DNA of 64,000 nucleotides from Phlebotomus papatasi (GCF_024763615.1 NC_077224.1:40248712-40312711), one strand, 5' to 3'; positions 25,201 through 37,533 are shown, counted from the first letter of the stretch. Numbers and translations: made by a program. The notes: a model not told the origin generated them from the letters alone.

Positions 25201-26399
25201 TAGCAATTAAGAGTGGTTTTTACCGATTTTATCTACTATGTGCGATTAGTGAAGACCATCCTTAAGTACAAAAATTAAAGAAAAACTTACGAACGGCAGA
25301 GTGGGAAAGTCACCTACATTTACGGTATCTACGGTATACTTTGCGAATATCCTGGATTTTAGAAGGGTTACTTCACTTTTCAAATCCCTTCCTGACCGCG
25401 ATCCCATTTATGTGTATTCATCTTTCCACTATTAAACCAATTCTTTCTATTGTTCTATATTAGTATTTTTCCTCTAAGACTACTAACCAAACACTCCATA
25501 GAAAAATAGATCCCTTGTTTGTTCACTTAGTGGCTGCCATTTTCAGCTTGGGCTGGCTTTTTTCGAATCTTTTATTCTTCCGAGTTTACCTAGTTCTACG
25601 GGTCCTATCCAACTCTCAGAAGTAAATATCTCTGGTGTATGTGGCTGATGAATAAATTTTTGATTGGTAACTACATTTTTGATGTTCCTTAATCAAACGT
25701 GGATCAATCATCACAACTGATAACAATATCTCAACATAAATCGATCGCACGGCTTTAGAATCGTAAAACACCTAAAACCAAATAATAAGAGTGTTTCAGA
25801 TTAGAAAGATGGACATGAAGAAAAAGTTCCTATTGTTATTATCCCCATTATCCTGTCAGTCCTTACTTAATTGTCTGAAATGTAAGTCCTTAGCAAACAA
25901 CCAAATGTCATGAATTTGGAAGTTGGATTTTATTGTAGCACGCATGCTACAGGCTCACAGGTAAATATGCTGGAGGAGCTTTCATTGTTAGCTATTGAGA
26001 CAGAATCGAGTTCCATTGCCTTGTTCCAAGACCAAGAGAGCCACAGATTTGGCATCTTCTCTGATTTTGTCAAGCAAATACGCCCCAATAGATGATAGAT
26101 AAATTATGGTAATAGATAGTAATAATACATAGTAATAATAAAGAATAATAATAGATAAGGACGACGAGGACTATAATATCGTCTAAAGAATATTGTAGGG
26201 AAAATTAGATATCATAATAATTTTTGAATTAACTGATTTGATTTGTTTTAATTAGGGCCTAGGGACGAAGGAACACTTCTAGGACGGGGAACCCCTATTG
26301 ACACTTTTGTCAAAGTGTTGAAATTTATTTAATGTATATCTTATAAAATGTTAGTAATATGATGTAGTAATACAATCAGATTTCATATCCCAAATGGTA
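22261..26399. other. Mostly unique non-coding sequence
   Basis: No recognisable gene. An inverted pair near 25135-25338 (TACCGTAGATG...GGTGACTTT and its complement) is probably an old MITE of about 200 bp. An AAT/AATAG-rich tract lies at 26100-26160. The open frame at 25910-26095 reads as a plausible 61-residue peptide but has no known family and no clear splice context. Confidence 0.4.
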
Positions 26400-27516
26400 G
26401 GGGAGGGGGCAAAAAGTCACAAAACGAATATTTTATTTTTTTACAAGCTACCCGTCCACCTCCGAAATTTCCAATCAGCACAGTTTTATAGGAAATTTAC
26501 CGCTCTACAACTCTGTGAAAGTCATTTTCTACTATTTTGTAAGGAAATATATTTATCGAGCCGTTTTCTAAAAGGTAATTTTGTGACCATTCTCAAAAAT
26601 GCTGGGGCAAATAGTATCAGACATGGGGTATCATCATATTTTGATTCGCTTTATTACGGAATTCCGTAAATTTAAGTAAAATACCAAGATTACATATTTT
26701 CATAGGAAATTTATTCTTCTACACCTTTGTAAAACACCGTTTTCTCTATCTGAGCGAGAAAAACGCATTTTAAGCAATTTTACAAAAAAAAAACACACAA
26801 AAGACTGCAAATTGTTTGACCAATGCAAACAACAAGCAGCGACACATAGCATTGACGTTTCTTTCCACCTTGGGACATAAGAAATTGTTTCGGTTTTTGT
26901 TACTTTTTGCTCCATAGCTTTTGTTACTTTTTACCCCAAGTGGTCGTTTTTAATAAAAGGATTTCTGGAGAAAAGAATCTTTGGAAAATTCTAAAATAGA
27001 TATCTGATTCGTATTCAAAGAATATCCAGGTAATTTGGGAAATATTCATCAGTGCATCAAATTTAAAATAAGTAGGTCATAATCGATATCTCCTGCACGG
27101 AAAATATTTCAAAAATAGGGCTAAAAATTTCGATATTTTTTTTTATTTTCTAAATTCCTTGTTCAAATTTAAACAAACTTACGACATTGAAGAAGACCTA
27201 GGGGAAACTGGGGCACCACCAAACACGGGGTACCACCAAACACTGCGATTTTTAATCAGATATTGGATATCAGAGGATAAGACCGATAGGAATTTATAGG
27301 CACTATAGGGATGCTTGTCTACTGAAGAAATAGTTGAGATAATCCAAGTAGTTTAGAAATAAAAATTAGTGTTTGGTGGTACCCCATGTTTGGTGGTGCC
27401 CCAATTTCCCTTATAGAGGCTGTCTATGGGAAAAATTTTAAGTCGCTATCTTATTTATCTTGGCAGATATTGAATTTTGAAATTTTCGATTTGTGACTTT
27501 TTGCCCCAGTTTCCCC
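26400..27516. mobile_element. 1,117-bp TA-flanked inverted-repeat element (host of a nested MITE)
   Basis: The left end GGGGAGGGGGCAAAAAGTCA pairs with the right end, which in reverse gives GGGGAAACTGGGGCAAAAAG. TA is at 26398-26399 and 27517-27518. CTTTTTGCTCC and CTTTTTACCCC motifs recur inside. Removing the nested element at 27201-27411 leaves about 0.9 kb, with no transposase. Confidence 0.8.
27201..27411. mobile_element. 211-bp MITE with ~45-bp inverted ends, nested
   Basis: The ends GGGGAAACTGGGGCACCACC and (reverse) AGGGAAATTGGGGCACCACC continue through CAAACA-GGGGTACCACC and its complement. TA lies at 27199-27200 and 27412-27413. The terminal GGGGAAACTGGGGCA is shared with the host element, so the two are related families. 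Confidence 0.9.
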
Positions 27517-27934
27517 TACGGAGTGTAAATTATCGGTCGGATTCTTAGGTTGGAAGGATTGAGAGGGAATGGACTCTCTTAGGGCATCTAGTCGCCACAT
27601 ATTCTAGTACCCAGCCAGATTTCCCCGGGAGATCCAAGTCCACACGTCCTTCTCCTGTGACGATCTACATCAGACTGACTATCTCTCAACTCTCCAAGTT
27701 ATAAGCACAATGACAAAGACCACGAAGGCAATGAGACCGCAACGGCTTAAAAACGGGATAGGAACGGATTGGAATAGTAACTTTTACAAGAGCCAGGATT
27801 TTTGTAAACGTATACAATTCATTGGAAATAGGTTTATAGGGGTAGATGGTCAATAGGTGTACCTTTGTTCCTAGTATAAATTATTGTTTTTTTGGTCTCA
27901 TTCAGGACTTGACATTTGGCACTCTTTACGAGTT

Positions 27935-28270
27935 TATTACGCATCACTTTCGTCCTCTAACGGCCTTGGTCTAGTCCCCGGCGAGTGGCCCTCAAAGTTG
28001 AAGCCAATTTCTTACTTTCACATACAAATGCGTATGGGATTTTTTCTGCACTAGTGATCGTTATGCTAAATATTTAAAAAGTGAGAAGTTTTTCCGTATT
28101 ATAAGATACCTTTCCGTATGAAGGGATAAATATACTAAATTTTTGTTTAAATAAATTTTTTCCTTGAAGCACTGTGAGTTGAATCCGAGATCAATTTAAG
28201 AATTGGCTACAAATAGCCCCATATAAAAAGGCCAACTTTCCAGGCGCTTGGCCTTGGTCCATCGACGCTA
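27935..28270 (-). repeat. Dispersed repeat, reverse copy of 60405-60720
   Basis: Blocks such as CGTTATGCTAAATATTTAAAA, GTGAGAAGTTTTT and CTTTCCGTATG-AGGGATAAATATAC appear here in one orientation and at 60520-60620 in the other. Both copies end near GGCCAACTT and a CTTGGC motif. No ORF; about 320 bp. Superfamily unknown. Confidence 0.65.
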
Positions 28271-29587
28271 GGGTCTGCTTGATCTTTTCAAAGCATATAA
28301 TCTACAGATAAAGACTTTTCTGCTGGTTGTCTAACTATCTAACCCGGGTCGGGTTTGAAATTGCCAAGAAGCAAGTGGTTGGAGCTTTATATGAATTCAG
28401 AAAGGCCATTCTATTATAAGTATCTGAGTTAAATTTATTAGATGTTAACTAAACTACAAAGAGAACATTTCATTTAACCATAAATATATTGTTAGAGTAC
28501 CAAAATAATACTGCTACAGTCTCAGTTCCTTAAATGGCATTTCCTAAATTCTCCACATAGTTTGGTCGTCCTATTGGCGATGCTACTGAGTGAAATTGCC
28601 CATATTTCAGTAAACATACTTGAGAATATGGAGTGGACTGAGAAATCGAAAAGTTGTACTATAGAGGAGAGTGCGTCTGAATTGTGATAGTTTCGGTTGA
28701 AAGGAGTGAAATGTTGTGTGGGCGACTACAGAACATTCCATGTTGAGGGGTTGAGCAATTGCTCAGATGGGGTGGTTTTTGGAGAATCTTGCCCCCTATA
28801 TATATAGTACATTCTTATACACAGTGTATCAAAAGTGTCTATGTGTTGGGGTACTCCTGTGAAAGTATTGAAGTGAGACGCTTTTGGAGAATGCTCTTCT
28901 GTACTTGTTGCCGCTCCAGTTCAAATGTGTACTACACTTGGCAACGACTACTTCAGGGCGGTATGGGCTATATGGGGTGGGATACGAAAGAGATTTTCAA
29001 GCGCATTTGGGGGGAAGAGAGAGAGAATTGGAATTGGAAGCACTTTTCCACGGGTTGTGGCATACTGTTTCTCGGAAAATTACACCACACACATATATAC
29101 ATATTTTCTCTCTATCTCTGTCTCACCTTCTCCACTCATTTATCCTCCAATTTGCTCCCCACCTTCCTGACACAATCCAGCTTTTCCACCATCAAGTAAA
29201 TCCCAAATCCTTCTGGCGTCTCCATTACGTATTCTACGTGTGTATGTATTTCCACGGGAAATGGATATTTTCGCATTTTGTTTTTCTTTAATTTAATAAT
29301 AAAGGGAGGGAATGAAAAAAGAGAGGTACTTGTACATCAATTTAGCACTTCTAGAGCCGGAAGAGAGCAACCTAAGAGCAAAAAGGAAGCTTAAAAAAAA
29401 CCGTTGTAGGGAAAAAAAAGTGAGGTTAGATGAAAGTCAGGTTAGGTAGGGTAGGTGGGGTGTAATTAAATTTTTCATTTAATATTTTTCACTTTTTCTG
29501 TTGCCTTCTGCTTGTTTAACTTTCATCCTCGACATTACCCATATATACGCCAACTTACCGACTTGCCGTTCCTTTAATGTTTTGCAG
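28271..29587. other. Region immediately upstream of the Ddr-like first coding exon
   Basis: Free of inverted-repeat elements. Overlapping open frames at 28759-29291 lie in three phases with no family resemblance, and I do not treat them as genes. The promoter or further 5' non-coding exons of the Ddr-like gene could lie here, but no core promoter motif is decisive. Confidence 0.35.
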
Positions 29588-29792
29588 GTGAGGCAGAAAG
29601 GTGACGACACTGCGCCGCCATCTCCATTGGCGTCGTCATGAGCGTCATCAACGACGCCGCCAGTGTTGTGCGAAAAATGCAATTGGCGCTGTTTGAAGGA
29701 TAAATAAGGAGGTGGTGTGACTAAGGTGTTGTGCTGAATTGAACCACTGAAGAGAGCATCTCTCAGCCAATTTTTACATACATGGTAATAAG
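29588..29792 (+). other. Probable 5' UTR of the Ddr-like gene
   Basis: Sequence just before the start codon. A pyrimidine-containing tract ends in TTTTGCAG at 29587, a plausible acceptor. The same site, CAG then GTGAGG, could instead be a donor, in which case CATCTCTCAG at 29757-29766 could be the acceptor. I cannot choose between the two without transcripts. Confidence 0.35.
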
Positions 29793-29796
29793 ATGA
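29782..29796 (+). promoter_or_regulatory. Minimal upstream ORF overlapping the Ddr start codon
   Basis: ATG GTA ATA AGA TGA: a four-codon upstream ORF whose stop shares bases with the main ATG (ATGA). The upstream ATG has T at -3 (weak context) and the main ATG has A at -3. The overlap could allow termination-reinitiation; that role is inferred. Confidence 0.5.
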
Positions 29797-29895
29797 CGAT
29801 CACAAAATCAGCGAATTTACTGCATCAGCTCATCACCATTGGCTCTATTTGGCTCCTCATCTCACATCTCAGAGTTGGTGCAGCTTTAGATCTCG
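29793..29895 (+). CDS. Ddr: Discoidin-domain receptor (Ddr-like), first coding exon: signal peptide
   Basis: The exon encodes 34 residues plus one base. After a short polar start (MTITKSANLLHQ) comes a hydrophobic segment, about residues 13-31 (LITIGSIWLLISHLRVGA), then ALDL. This is a typical secretory signal peptide with cleavage likely after GA or GAA. It ends at a consensus donor, CTCG then GTAAGG. The phase (one leftover G) completes a GCA Ala codon with the exon at 55601, giving ALDLAKC just ahead of the first discoidin cysteine. Discoidin-domain receptors are collagen-binding receptor tyrosine kinases of the plasma membrane. Only the 5' end of the gene is in the window, and the kinase part is not seen. 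The assignment depends on the joined second exon; another F5/8C-domain secreted protein is the main alternative. Confidence 0.75.
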
Positions 29896-31155
29896 GTAAG
29901 GGAATGATTTGATTTTTTTTTTCACCTCCATATAGCTTCTATTTTACAACCAATGTTATTCCATTTGTGAGTTTTGCTCATGCTAAGAAAATTGAGGTAT
30001 TTCTTTGAGATTTCAATCAAGGGAAAAGATGAGTTTCAATTCACACTCAAGATGACTGACATTTCGTTTCAATCAGCAATATCTCTTAATCAAAGACTTT
30101 CGGAAGACTTAATCTAATTGAACACATCTATATGGGATCTTTCCAAGAATATTAAATTTAGGAACGCAATTAGGACGTTTTCTTTGTATGTTACATATCT
30201 TTCATGGACCGCTTAGCTTGAGGCTAGTTCAAACCACAAACTGTTCTTATCACGATTCTCATGTCCCAGATCAAGCTTCTATATTTTTATATAACATGCC
30301 TTGTGAGAATTATGCATAATATCTTACAAGACATATTTAGCCCTATGTTTAACCTGCTGTATGAAATAGTGACTGCTTACATTTGTAAAGTAAGTATTTC
30401 CTGAGACTATTGTACGGATAATTCAACTTGAGGAGTATTATGGACTTATTATGGGTGTAAACATACCCTTGTCTTCACGACACAACTTCTCGCTCTGTAC
30501 TGTTGAGATTCTTAATGAAGTAAATATTCAAATCTCCCCCTAAACTACTCTTAGGGCTTATCCATGTGGAGGGACAATAGTCCACATCACCAACATCTCA
30601 TTTTATCGATAATACAACATGGTATCGAGCTCTTAAGATCTTTCACTTACTGAAGGCAAAATTCAATTAGTCCAGATAGTCAGATATGGGCATCAAGGGG
30701 TAGTATGTTATACGTTTGTCAATTCAGGCAATTTCTAAGTAAATCTTGTTAATACAGCTTTTGACTATTTCTCCTACCAACTTTAGTTATAGGTGTTTTG
30801 GGAACCATAACACTAATCATTTAATTGAGGAAAACTTGTAAGGTTAATCAAATTATATTTGCCAGAATTGATTTAGGTACTTTAAAATTTTTCAGTTACT
30901 CTTTTTTTTTAAATTGTGATCTTTAAATTTGAAAATACGAATCCTAATATAAAATAAGTGTTTTTTTATGATAAATTTGGAGGAAATTCCAAGGACATAC
31001 CCTAACCCAAATAGAATCAATACAACAGTTTGTTATAAACCGAAAAAAGTCGAACTATTGTTATTACTGTTTTTTTTATGCAATATAAAAAGTTATATTC
31101 GAGCAAGCTTAAAGTTTCTTGAGTCAAACTCCATGAAAAGAACATAATTTCTATA

Positions 31156-32721
31156 GGGGAAGGTTTTGCACCTTCGTAATGTTGCAGCTTCGTAAAAGTT
31201 GTTTTTTTTCCAAGTTACTAAATGAATTGCATCCATGGACATATAATCTAAAAGCTAGTCCTACATCTCACATTTCCTGACAAACTTGGAAGCCTAGGCC
31301 TTTTTTCCTGGGTCCAAAAGGCAAAAATAAAAAATGGGCCTAAAATCGTAATTCTGATGTGTAATATTTATGCATTTTTGCACACTGCAAGTGTCTTTTC
31401 GAAAAAGCAACTATTCTAAGTTATAGAGGGTTTATTAGGGTTAATATTTACCGTGAAAATTTTTTGTTTAAAGAGGGTCGTTTTTTGAGGGTGGAGGAAA
31501 ATTCATAAAAATTACCACTCTTGCAGCTCAGGAAAATTGAATTTTGCAGCTTCGTAAAAACATCTGTTAAAATTACTGACAACCGAATTTGAGAATTCCT
31601 CAATGTTTTGGGTCACACTGTGCACGCCGCTCGAGATATTTGACTCATCAGAGATTCCACTGAATAAATTCATAAAAAAATTGGGTTTATTAAACAATTT
31701 TCACTAAAATCTCGAAGGAAAACACGCACTTCCCCATCAAAATGAGACTTCATTAGATGTTTTTATTTCACTTTTGTCGAATTAAACATTAAGCCTGAAT
31801 CTGTTTATGGTATGTGTGATTCTTTCATTGCCCATGCGGTGCGTTTTGAGAATTTTTCATCTAATTTGCTTTGTTTTCAAGCGTAATTTTTCACATTTCA
31901 CTTTAAATTAATCACTGGTAATTCTAAGAATCACTGATGTTCAAAAAATATTCTGTAAGACAGATTCGAGACGTTAGAGAAAAATCAAGGATTACAATAG
32001 GTGTGATTACTACTTTCTGACTTATGCAGTGATAAAACTAGATTGCTTATGGTAGATGTGATTCTTTAATTGCTACTTCGATGTATTTTGAGTATTTCTC
32101 ATTCAATTTTCGTTGTTTTAAAGTGGAAATTCTCACATTTCACTTTAAATTTGTGGCTGGCCATTTTTGAAATCAATTGCGTCCGAAATATGTTCTGTAA
32201 GACCCATTGAAGGTGTTAGAGAAAATCTGAGGATTATATCAGGTGTGATTATAAGAGAATTATACCTAACCAAGCTCTTAACGGACGGTCAGAATGCAGG
32301 GAAAAGTAGTTTTCCGAGTGTCAAGAAACATGTGTTAGAAAAATAGCTTCAAATTGATTTTTAATGCGTGATACCTCCTACAAAATGGTGAAAAGAAGTA
32401 GATGAAAGTTCCATCTAAGTAGTGATGCCCAAATTTTTGTGTCCGGTGTAATGTTTTCGGAGAAAATGAGGCCTACAGAGGTGGGAAAAGTGGTACGAAG
32501 CTGAGTTAACCCGGCTACCTTCGTAAAAAATGCCGCTACATTTTCAGTTTCCTGTAGAGGAAAATCCAAGGACTTACAGGAATTTTGTGAGGCAGAATTA
32601 TGAACCCAATAAGTAAGAGATTTTTGTGATAGTGATATAATTGATTCGGTGTGTGTGGCATACAGTAAAAAATCTTAAATCTTGGACTCCTTTTTTAATA
32701 CGAACCTTCAAAACCTTCCCC
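31156..32721. mobile_element. 1,566-bp TA-flanked inverted-repeat element
   Basis: The ends GGGGAAGGTTTTGCACCTTC and (reverse) GGGGAAGGTTTTGAAGGTTC are flanked by TA at 31154-31155 and 32722-32723. GCAGCTTCGTAAAA or GCTACCTTCGTAAAA motifs recur near both ends. Two internal segments (31780-31990 and 32020-32240) are similar to each other (for example ATTTCACTTTAAATT and ATTTTCACTTTAAATT-like, GTGTGATTnnTT), suggesting an internal duplication. No transposase ORF. Confidence 0.75.
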
Positions 32722-33059
32722 TATTCCTTTGAATTTTTGATCCTTTAATTTTACTGCTTGAACTCAGAGAGCAGCTATATATCGTCTTTTTTCAACTTGC
32801 CACCATCCTGGAGCTTAAACGGTAAGAGATATCGACTTCCGATCTTCGCTGAACCAAAATAAAAAAAACAATATCTCTAGACGTTTTTTCCCCATCTCTC
32901 CCCTCTCCCTCCCCTAATAACCATGTTTTTTCAGTTTTTCTCAAAATTGGCCCAGGCTTTTCCAATGATTTTCGGAAGTGAACATTTTGTCCAAACATAT
33001 CTACGACCGGAAAATTCCCTATTTTGAATGATTGAAAGTCAAAGGTCAATCACTTTAGA

Positions 33060-33340
33060 GGACACATTTTTTAACCGATTTGGTTAAATTTGAATTTTTT
33101 TGGACAGGAGTTGAAATTTGGAACCCGGCTGCATCGGTCTTCATCGGTAATGAATCGGTTAAGTACCGATTTTTTTTTAATTTTCAAATGCTTTTGTGAT
33201 TTATGAATCAATTTGATCTCTAGTAGATTAGTAAGCACAAAAAGATCATGCGAAAAAATAATTCACGGAGAGCTCTATCTCGTAATTTCGATCATCCTGC
33301 AAAGCCCGGACGCTTTGCCATCTTTTTTTGAATGGTATTT
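33060..33340 (-). repeat. Fragment of the CGTCCCGGCTTTGC dispersed repeat (reverse)
   Basis: Read in reverse, ATGGCAAAGCGTCCGGGCTT is followed by GCAGGATGATCGAAAT and later CGATTCATTACCGATG motifs, in the order of the 12312 and 45160 copies. Strongly diverged. Confidence 0.5.
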
Positions 33341-33479
33341 GGCGAAGGGTTAAATAGAATTTGTAACACTTTATCACCCTTTCAGAAATGAAACAGTATT
33401 TTTATCGGACCTTAAGATTTTTTTTTATAAAATAGCGTTAAAGCAGACATTGTGTGAAGGAAGAGAGGTGGAATTTAGA

Positions 33480-33720
33480 AGAAAAGCATCCTAGAATAGT
33501 CATATTTTCGGATTTTCGGGATATTGGCTTTGCGAGATTTTGACTTTTCTGGTTTTTGGCTTTTTGAGATTTTCGAATTCGGGATATTGGTTTTCGAGAT
33601 TTTGTCTTTCAGGATTTCGTCCTATACGGGATTTTGACTTTCGGAATTTAGACCTATTATGGATTTTGGTTTTTCGGGAATTTCGCTTTCGAAATTTTGG
33701 CGTTCGGGATTTTGGTTGGC
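33480..33720 (+). repeat. Degenerate minisatellite, TTTTGGCTTTCGGGA-type units
   Basis: About 15-16 imperfect units of 15-25 bases built on GATTTTGGCTTTCGG. An open frame of 66 residues runs through it (33540-33740), with recurring FR, DFG and FGF peptides, but this reflects the repeat rather than a gene. Units differ from one another, so the array is old. Confidence 0.8.
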
Positions 33721-34639
33721 ACTGGTCTCATTCTGTATAGTATAAGGTTATCCAAACACATTTAACTTATAATACTAAAAAATATTAGAAGGAATAATTG
33801 AAGGTCATTGTCGATTATGGACCAAATATCCGAAATTTAGAACTCATCAGAAAATTTTGATAAATTACTTCCGTATTACCATAAGAAAATATGTTTTTGT
33901 TTAAAGATTTTACCAAGAATCTGCACATAATTCAACGCAATTTTTATCGTTTAATTTTTCATTTTTATTAAAGAAAACTCTCTTAAAGTCAAACTGTTAA
34001 AAGCTGCCGGTCCTTTACCCCTTGTTCTCCTCTACAAAAAAAAAGAATCATCCTGAGAAACCTTCCACATTAAGGATTGTTGCTCTGTGGGGGTAATACA
34101 TTTTAGCTTATGATAAATAAAGCAGGAAGAGACAATTCCTCATGATGCCCTACTAAAAAATACATGGTCAGTGTATGTACATTTTAGCCTTTGACACGCG
34201 CGCTCTACAAAGAATTTTGTGATATTTTTATTAATGTATGAGTCGCTCAGTGGATTCTCTCACATGTATACACATTAATTATTAATTCAATTTGTATGTC
34301 TGTCCATATTATAGCAATTCCACGATGTAATGTGGATTAGGATGAGAGACAATTTTGGTTTCTGGGAAATAATTTTATAACTCCATAATAAAAGTAGAAG
34401 AATTTTTTATGGAAAATTTCATGTTACGGAAATAAATAGAAATTTCCAAATATAGTTTCTGGAAATTTTTTTTTCTATAGTTATTAACAAAATAAGCTCG
34501 TGATTACACTCCATATTTAATGCATAAATGTAACAAAGAGAAAAGAGGGGATTATTGAATAATTGGGTTGAAAAAGACGATGGTAGAATGGGTAAGTTGA
34601 TGAGATATGAATTTTTAATCTGTTACTAAAATGCAGAAC

Positions 34640-34925
34640 TAATTTTAAATGTAGGATGGTGGAGTATTGGGAAAAAAAATAGAACAGAGACCGGGGAAAA
34701 ATTTCAATCCGGAAGAGGGTTACAAATTCATGAGTCTTGTGTGCACTGGCTTATGGTGGAATCGCAGTTTATTTTGCATGGCTTCACCATATGAATGAAT
34801 TCCGGCCAGAAAGCCTCTTCACCCGATGGAACACCATAAAATCATACGCTGCCAAAGTGGGCTCGAAGAAGTACTTTGATTTTGAAAAATTCATTGACCA
34901 TATGAAAAGAAGTGGTGCTGGGTAG
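34640..34925 (+). pseudogene. Possible decayed exon of a small membrane protein
   Basis: After a candidate acceptor (AAATGTAG, about 34646-34653) one frame reads DGGVLGKKNRTETG and continues to KFMS at about 34736. The next frame then continues without a stop as LCALAYGGIAVYFAWLHH (a membrane-segment-like stretch), followed by a charged tail of about 44 residues ending RSGAG, stop at 34923-34925. AATAAA follows at 34934. The two halves are offset by one base, so if this was a gene it is frameshifted. The composition looks coding, but I do not recognise the family. A chance open frame is possible. Confidence 0.25.
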
Positions 34926-37165
34926 AAATCCACAATAAAATGCAATTGGTATTCGCGTGCTTTGAGAATCAAGAGATTTGGTCAGTTTGCCTTTTTTTTT
35001 TAGCTTTTTCGCACATGCTCTGATACGTTGAAGATTGGTGACTTTAAAAGAAGGTGGAGAGCCTCAAAAGTCCAAACCAATTATTTCTTCCTCGTTACGT
35101 TTTGTTCACCTTCCTGTATTTTATGGTGAGACTTTTTTTGGAAATGGATAAAAATATATGAGCCAGAGAAGGGGATATGTATCGCAAAGAAAATTGGTAC
35201 GTTTATTGAAGGTATGGAATTTTTTAGATTATTTAGCAGTGAAATATTCTATGTACCAGGGGCCTCTCGACATTTCATTTTCCCATACGTTTTTGCATAG
35301 AGGCACTGAAGACTATTGGCAAGTTTTTTCCTAAAGAGAATTGATTTATCAGTCTGATATATTTCGAAATCGTGCATTAAAAGCTATCTAAAAATACATA
35401 TTTCATAATGTTCGCCGAAATAATACAAGAACTACGAGCAAATTCGTTTAGGTCGACTAAGCGGTGCAATAGCTGCAAAATTTTTACAAGAAAAAGAAAA
35501 AAAACCTTCACTTTTTATTGGGCTTGACGGGCCCCTGCTATATGCTAATACTAATTCTATACAACTGATCTCAAGTATTTTAAAGTTTGTCATTTCGAGA
35601 ACGCGGCTAATCTACTATTGAAAATCGAAAAAAAATCCTGGAAATTTTTAAAATCGCCCTTCGGCGAACGCTATTACCTTATATTATATTAAAACCGTTT
35701 ATACACTCCTAGATCATGAATATGGCAACTGCAAAATATTAATTAATGAACCGCCAGTAAAGAAATATTAGCGGCATCTACGGTATGAAAAGATATAGAT
35801 CTGGGGTTTTCTGCAGAGGTTAAAATAATGGTCTTCATTCAAAAGTCAATTTTTAAATCATGCCAGAGCTTTAAGATGATTAAAATTCTCTTAGTTAATA
35901 TGTTAGTGTAACTGTCTAAAAAAAGAATTTAAAACTTAGAATTTAAATCAGGAAAAAGGATGAAGGAAAATAACCAAAATCAATGCGATGTTACACTTTC
36001 TCAGCGTCAGGTTTTTTTTTTAATACGTTATTGAAGAACTTATAGGCACTTTAGTACTTAGAACAGGCCTGAGCTAAAAGAAAAGCCGAAATGAATTTGG
36101 TGGTGCCTGTTAGCATTCTTCGAAATTCCGCGAAAATTCACGTAGAGAAAATGAGAGGTTTTTTATTGTGAAAATTATTTAATTCCTTAGAGTTAAGTCA
36201 TTTTCACAAGAAAATCCTTTTAATAATTTAGTTGAATACATTTATTTAAGTTAATTGTGAATAATTGTCGATATTAGAATGAAAACATTGGGATGAAATT
36301 TTGAGCTGGAAGAATCATATTCTTTTGAGCTGTCCCAAAATTCAGGATAGATTTGAGAAAAACCCTTTTGTACAACACTATTTTGGTTAATAAGGAATGC
36401 AAAAGTACATATTACAAGAAGAGACACGACCTGCTAATAAGGATAAAATAGAGAAGAAAATATTTTGTCACATTTCAGAGATTTTTTGCAACCGTAGCGC
36501 CGCCAGACGTTTGTCAATTGAATTATTTGTGTCTCTATCTCTCTCTCACAGTTGAATTGCGCGCGATTTAAGAACTTTCCATTTAAAATGATATTTTCTG
36601 TAAATTTCTTCATATTTCCGCATGATTCAAATAAAAGGGTGTGCAGTGAAAAGCTATCCGTCTTCTGACAAAGATATCAAGAAGACAATTTCTTTCTATA
36701 TGAGCTTTTATGTAATATTTATCATGGCACCGTGAATGAGCGGGATTAGTGTTACCAGTATGGCTATCTGTAATTTCCAATTGAATTATCAACACAAAAT
36801 TTCCGATATTACACGAATTTTAACGAGCACATGTCTGACTTAGAAGTTCTTCCCAGCAAAAAAATCAATAGGGTAATGAGTAAATGGGTTAAAACGGTCA
36901 TAACCCCTATTCTAATTTCATAATGTAATCAGGGATGATAATAGATGAAAGATACTGTAAAATGCTACAGCTTTACAGAACACCATAACTTCCTGTAACT
37001 ATTAATAGAGGTGCTTAAATCGAAAAATAGCATTTTAGAAATTTCGATGTGGAATATTTAGAAATATCATTCTCCGATTTCAGTAAAATTTCAGTATGTT
37101 GTAGCGGATACCAAACCTTCTCTAACGATAGGTCAGATCATTCCCTGATTGATTTTCTCTTACCT

Positions 37166-37386
37166 GAGGGCCAATTTTTGAAATTCTCACTCGCACCCGC
37201 GAGCTCTTTGGTGGCCGAGAGAAATTGACTCGCACACCCCGCAAATTCTTGAGTACGTGCAACGAGTACTTTATGTTATAAAGAAGTCGTTACAGAAAGA
37301 TTTGAATCTACGGGGTGTGCGAGTGGATTTCTCTCGGCCACTAAAGAGCTCGCGGGTGCGAGTGAGAGTTTCAAAAATTGGGCCTC
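37166..37386. mobile_element. 221-bp MITE with ~75-bp inverted ends, GC-rich
   Basis: The arms are inverted copies: GAAATTCTCACTCGCACCCG on the left, and on the right the complement of CGGGTGCGAGTGAGAGTTTC. They extend through GGCCGAGAGAAAT and CTCGCACACCCCG. The arms are much more GC-rich than the flanks. No clear target duplication. Confidence 0.85.
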
Positions 37387-37533
37387 TGGGTAGCGGTTCT
37401 GTAAGTAAAGTGATCGGTTCACTTATATTTCGATGTGATCAATTGTGAGATTATCTTAAAAACAAATAAAAATATTGAATTTTTGACGCATTTTCAGAGA
37501 TATTCTAACACTTTTTTCTAATATGGAATAATA

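Noticed and set aside
28759..29291. Three overlapping open frames of 81-146 codons
   Set aside because: Different phases over the same DNA, no recognised domain, no consistent splice context. Kept only as possible promoter or 5' region of the Ddr-like gene.
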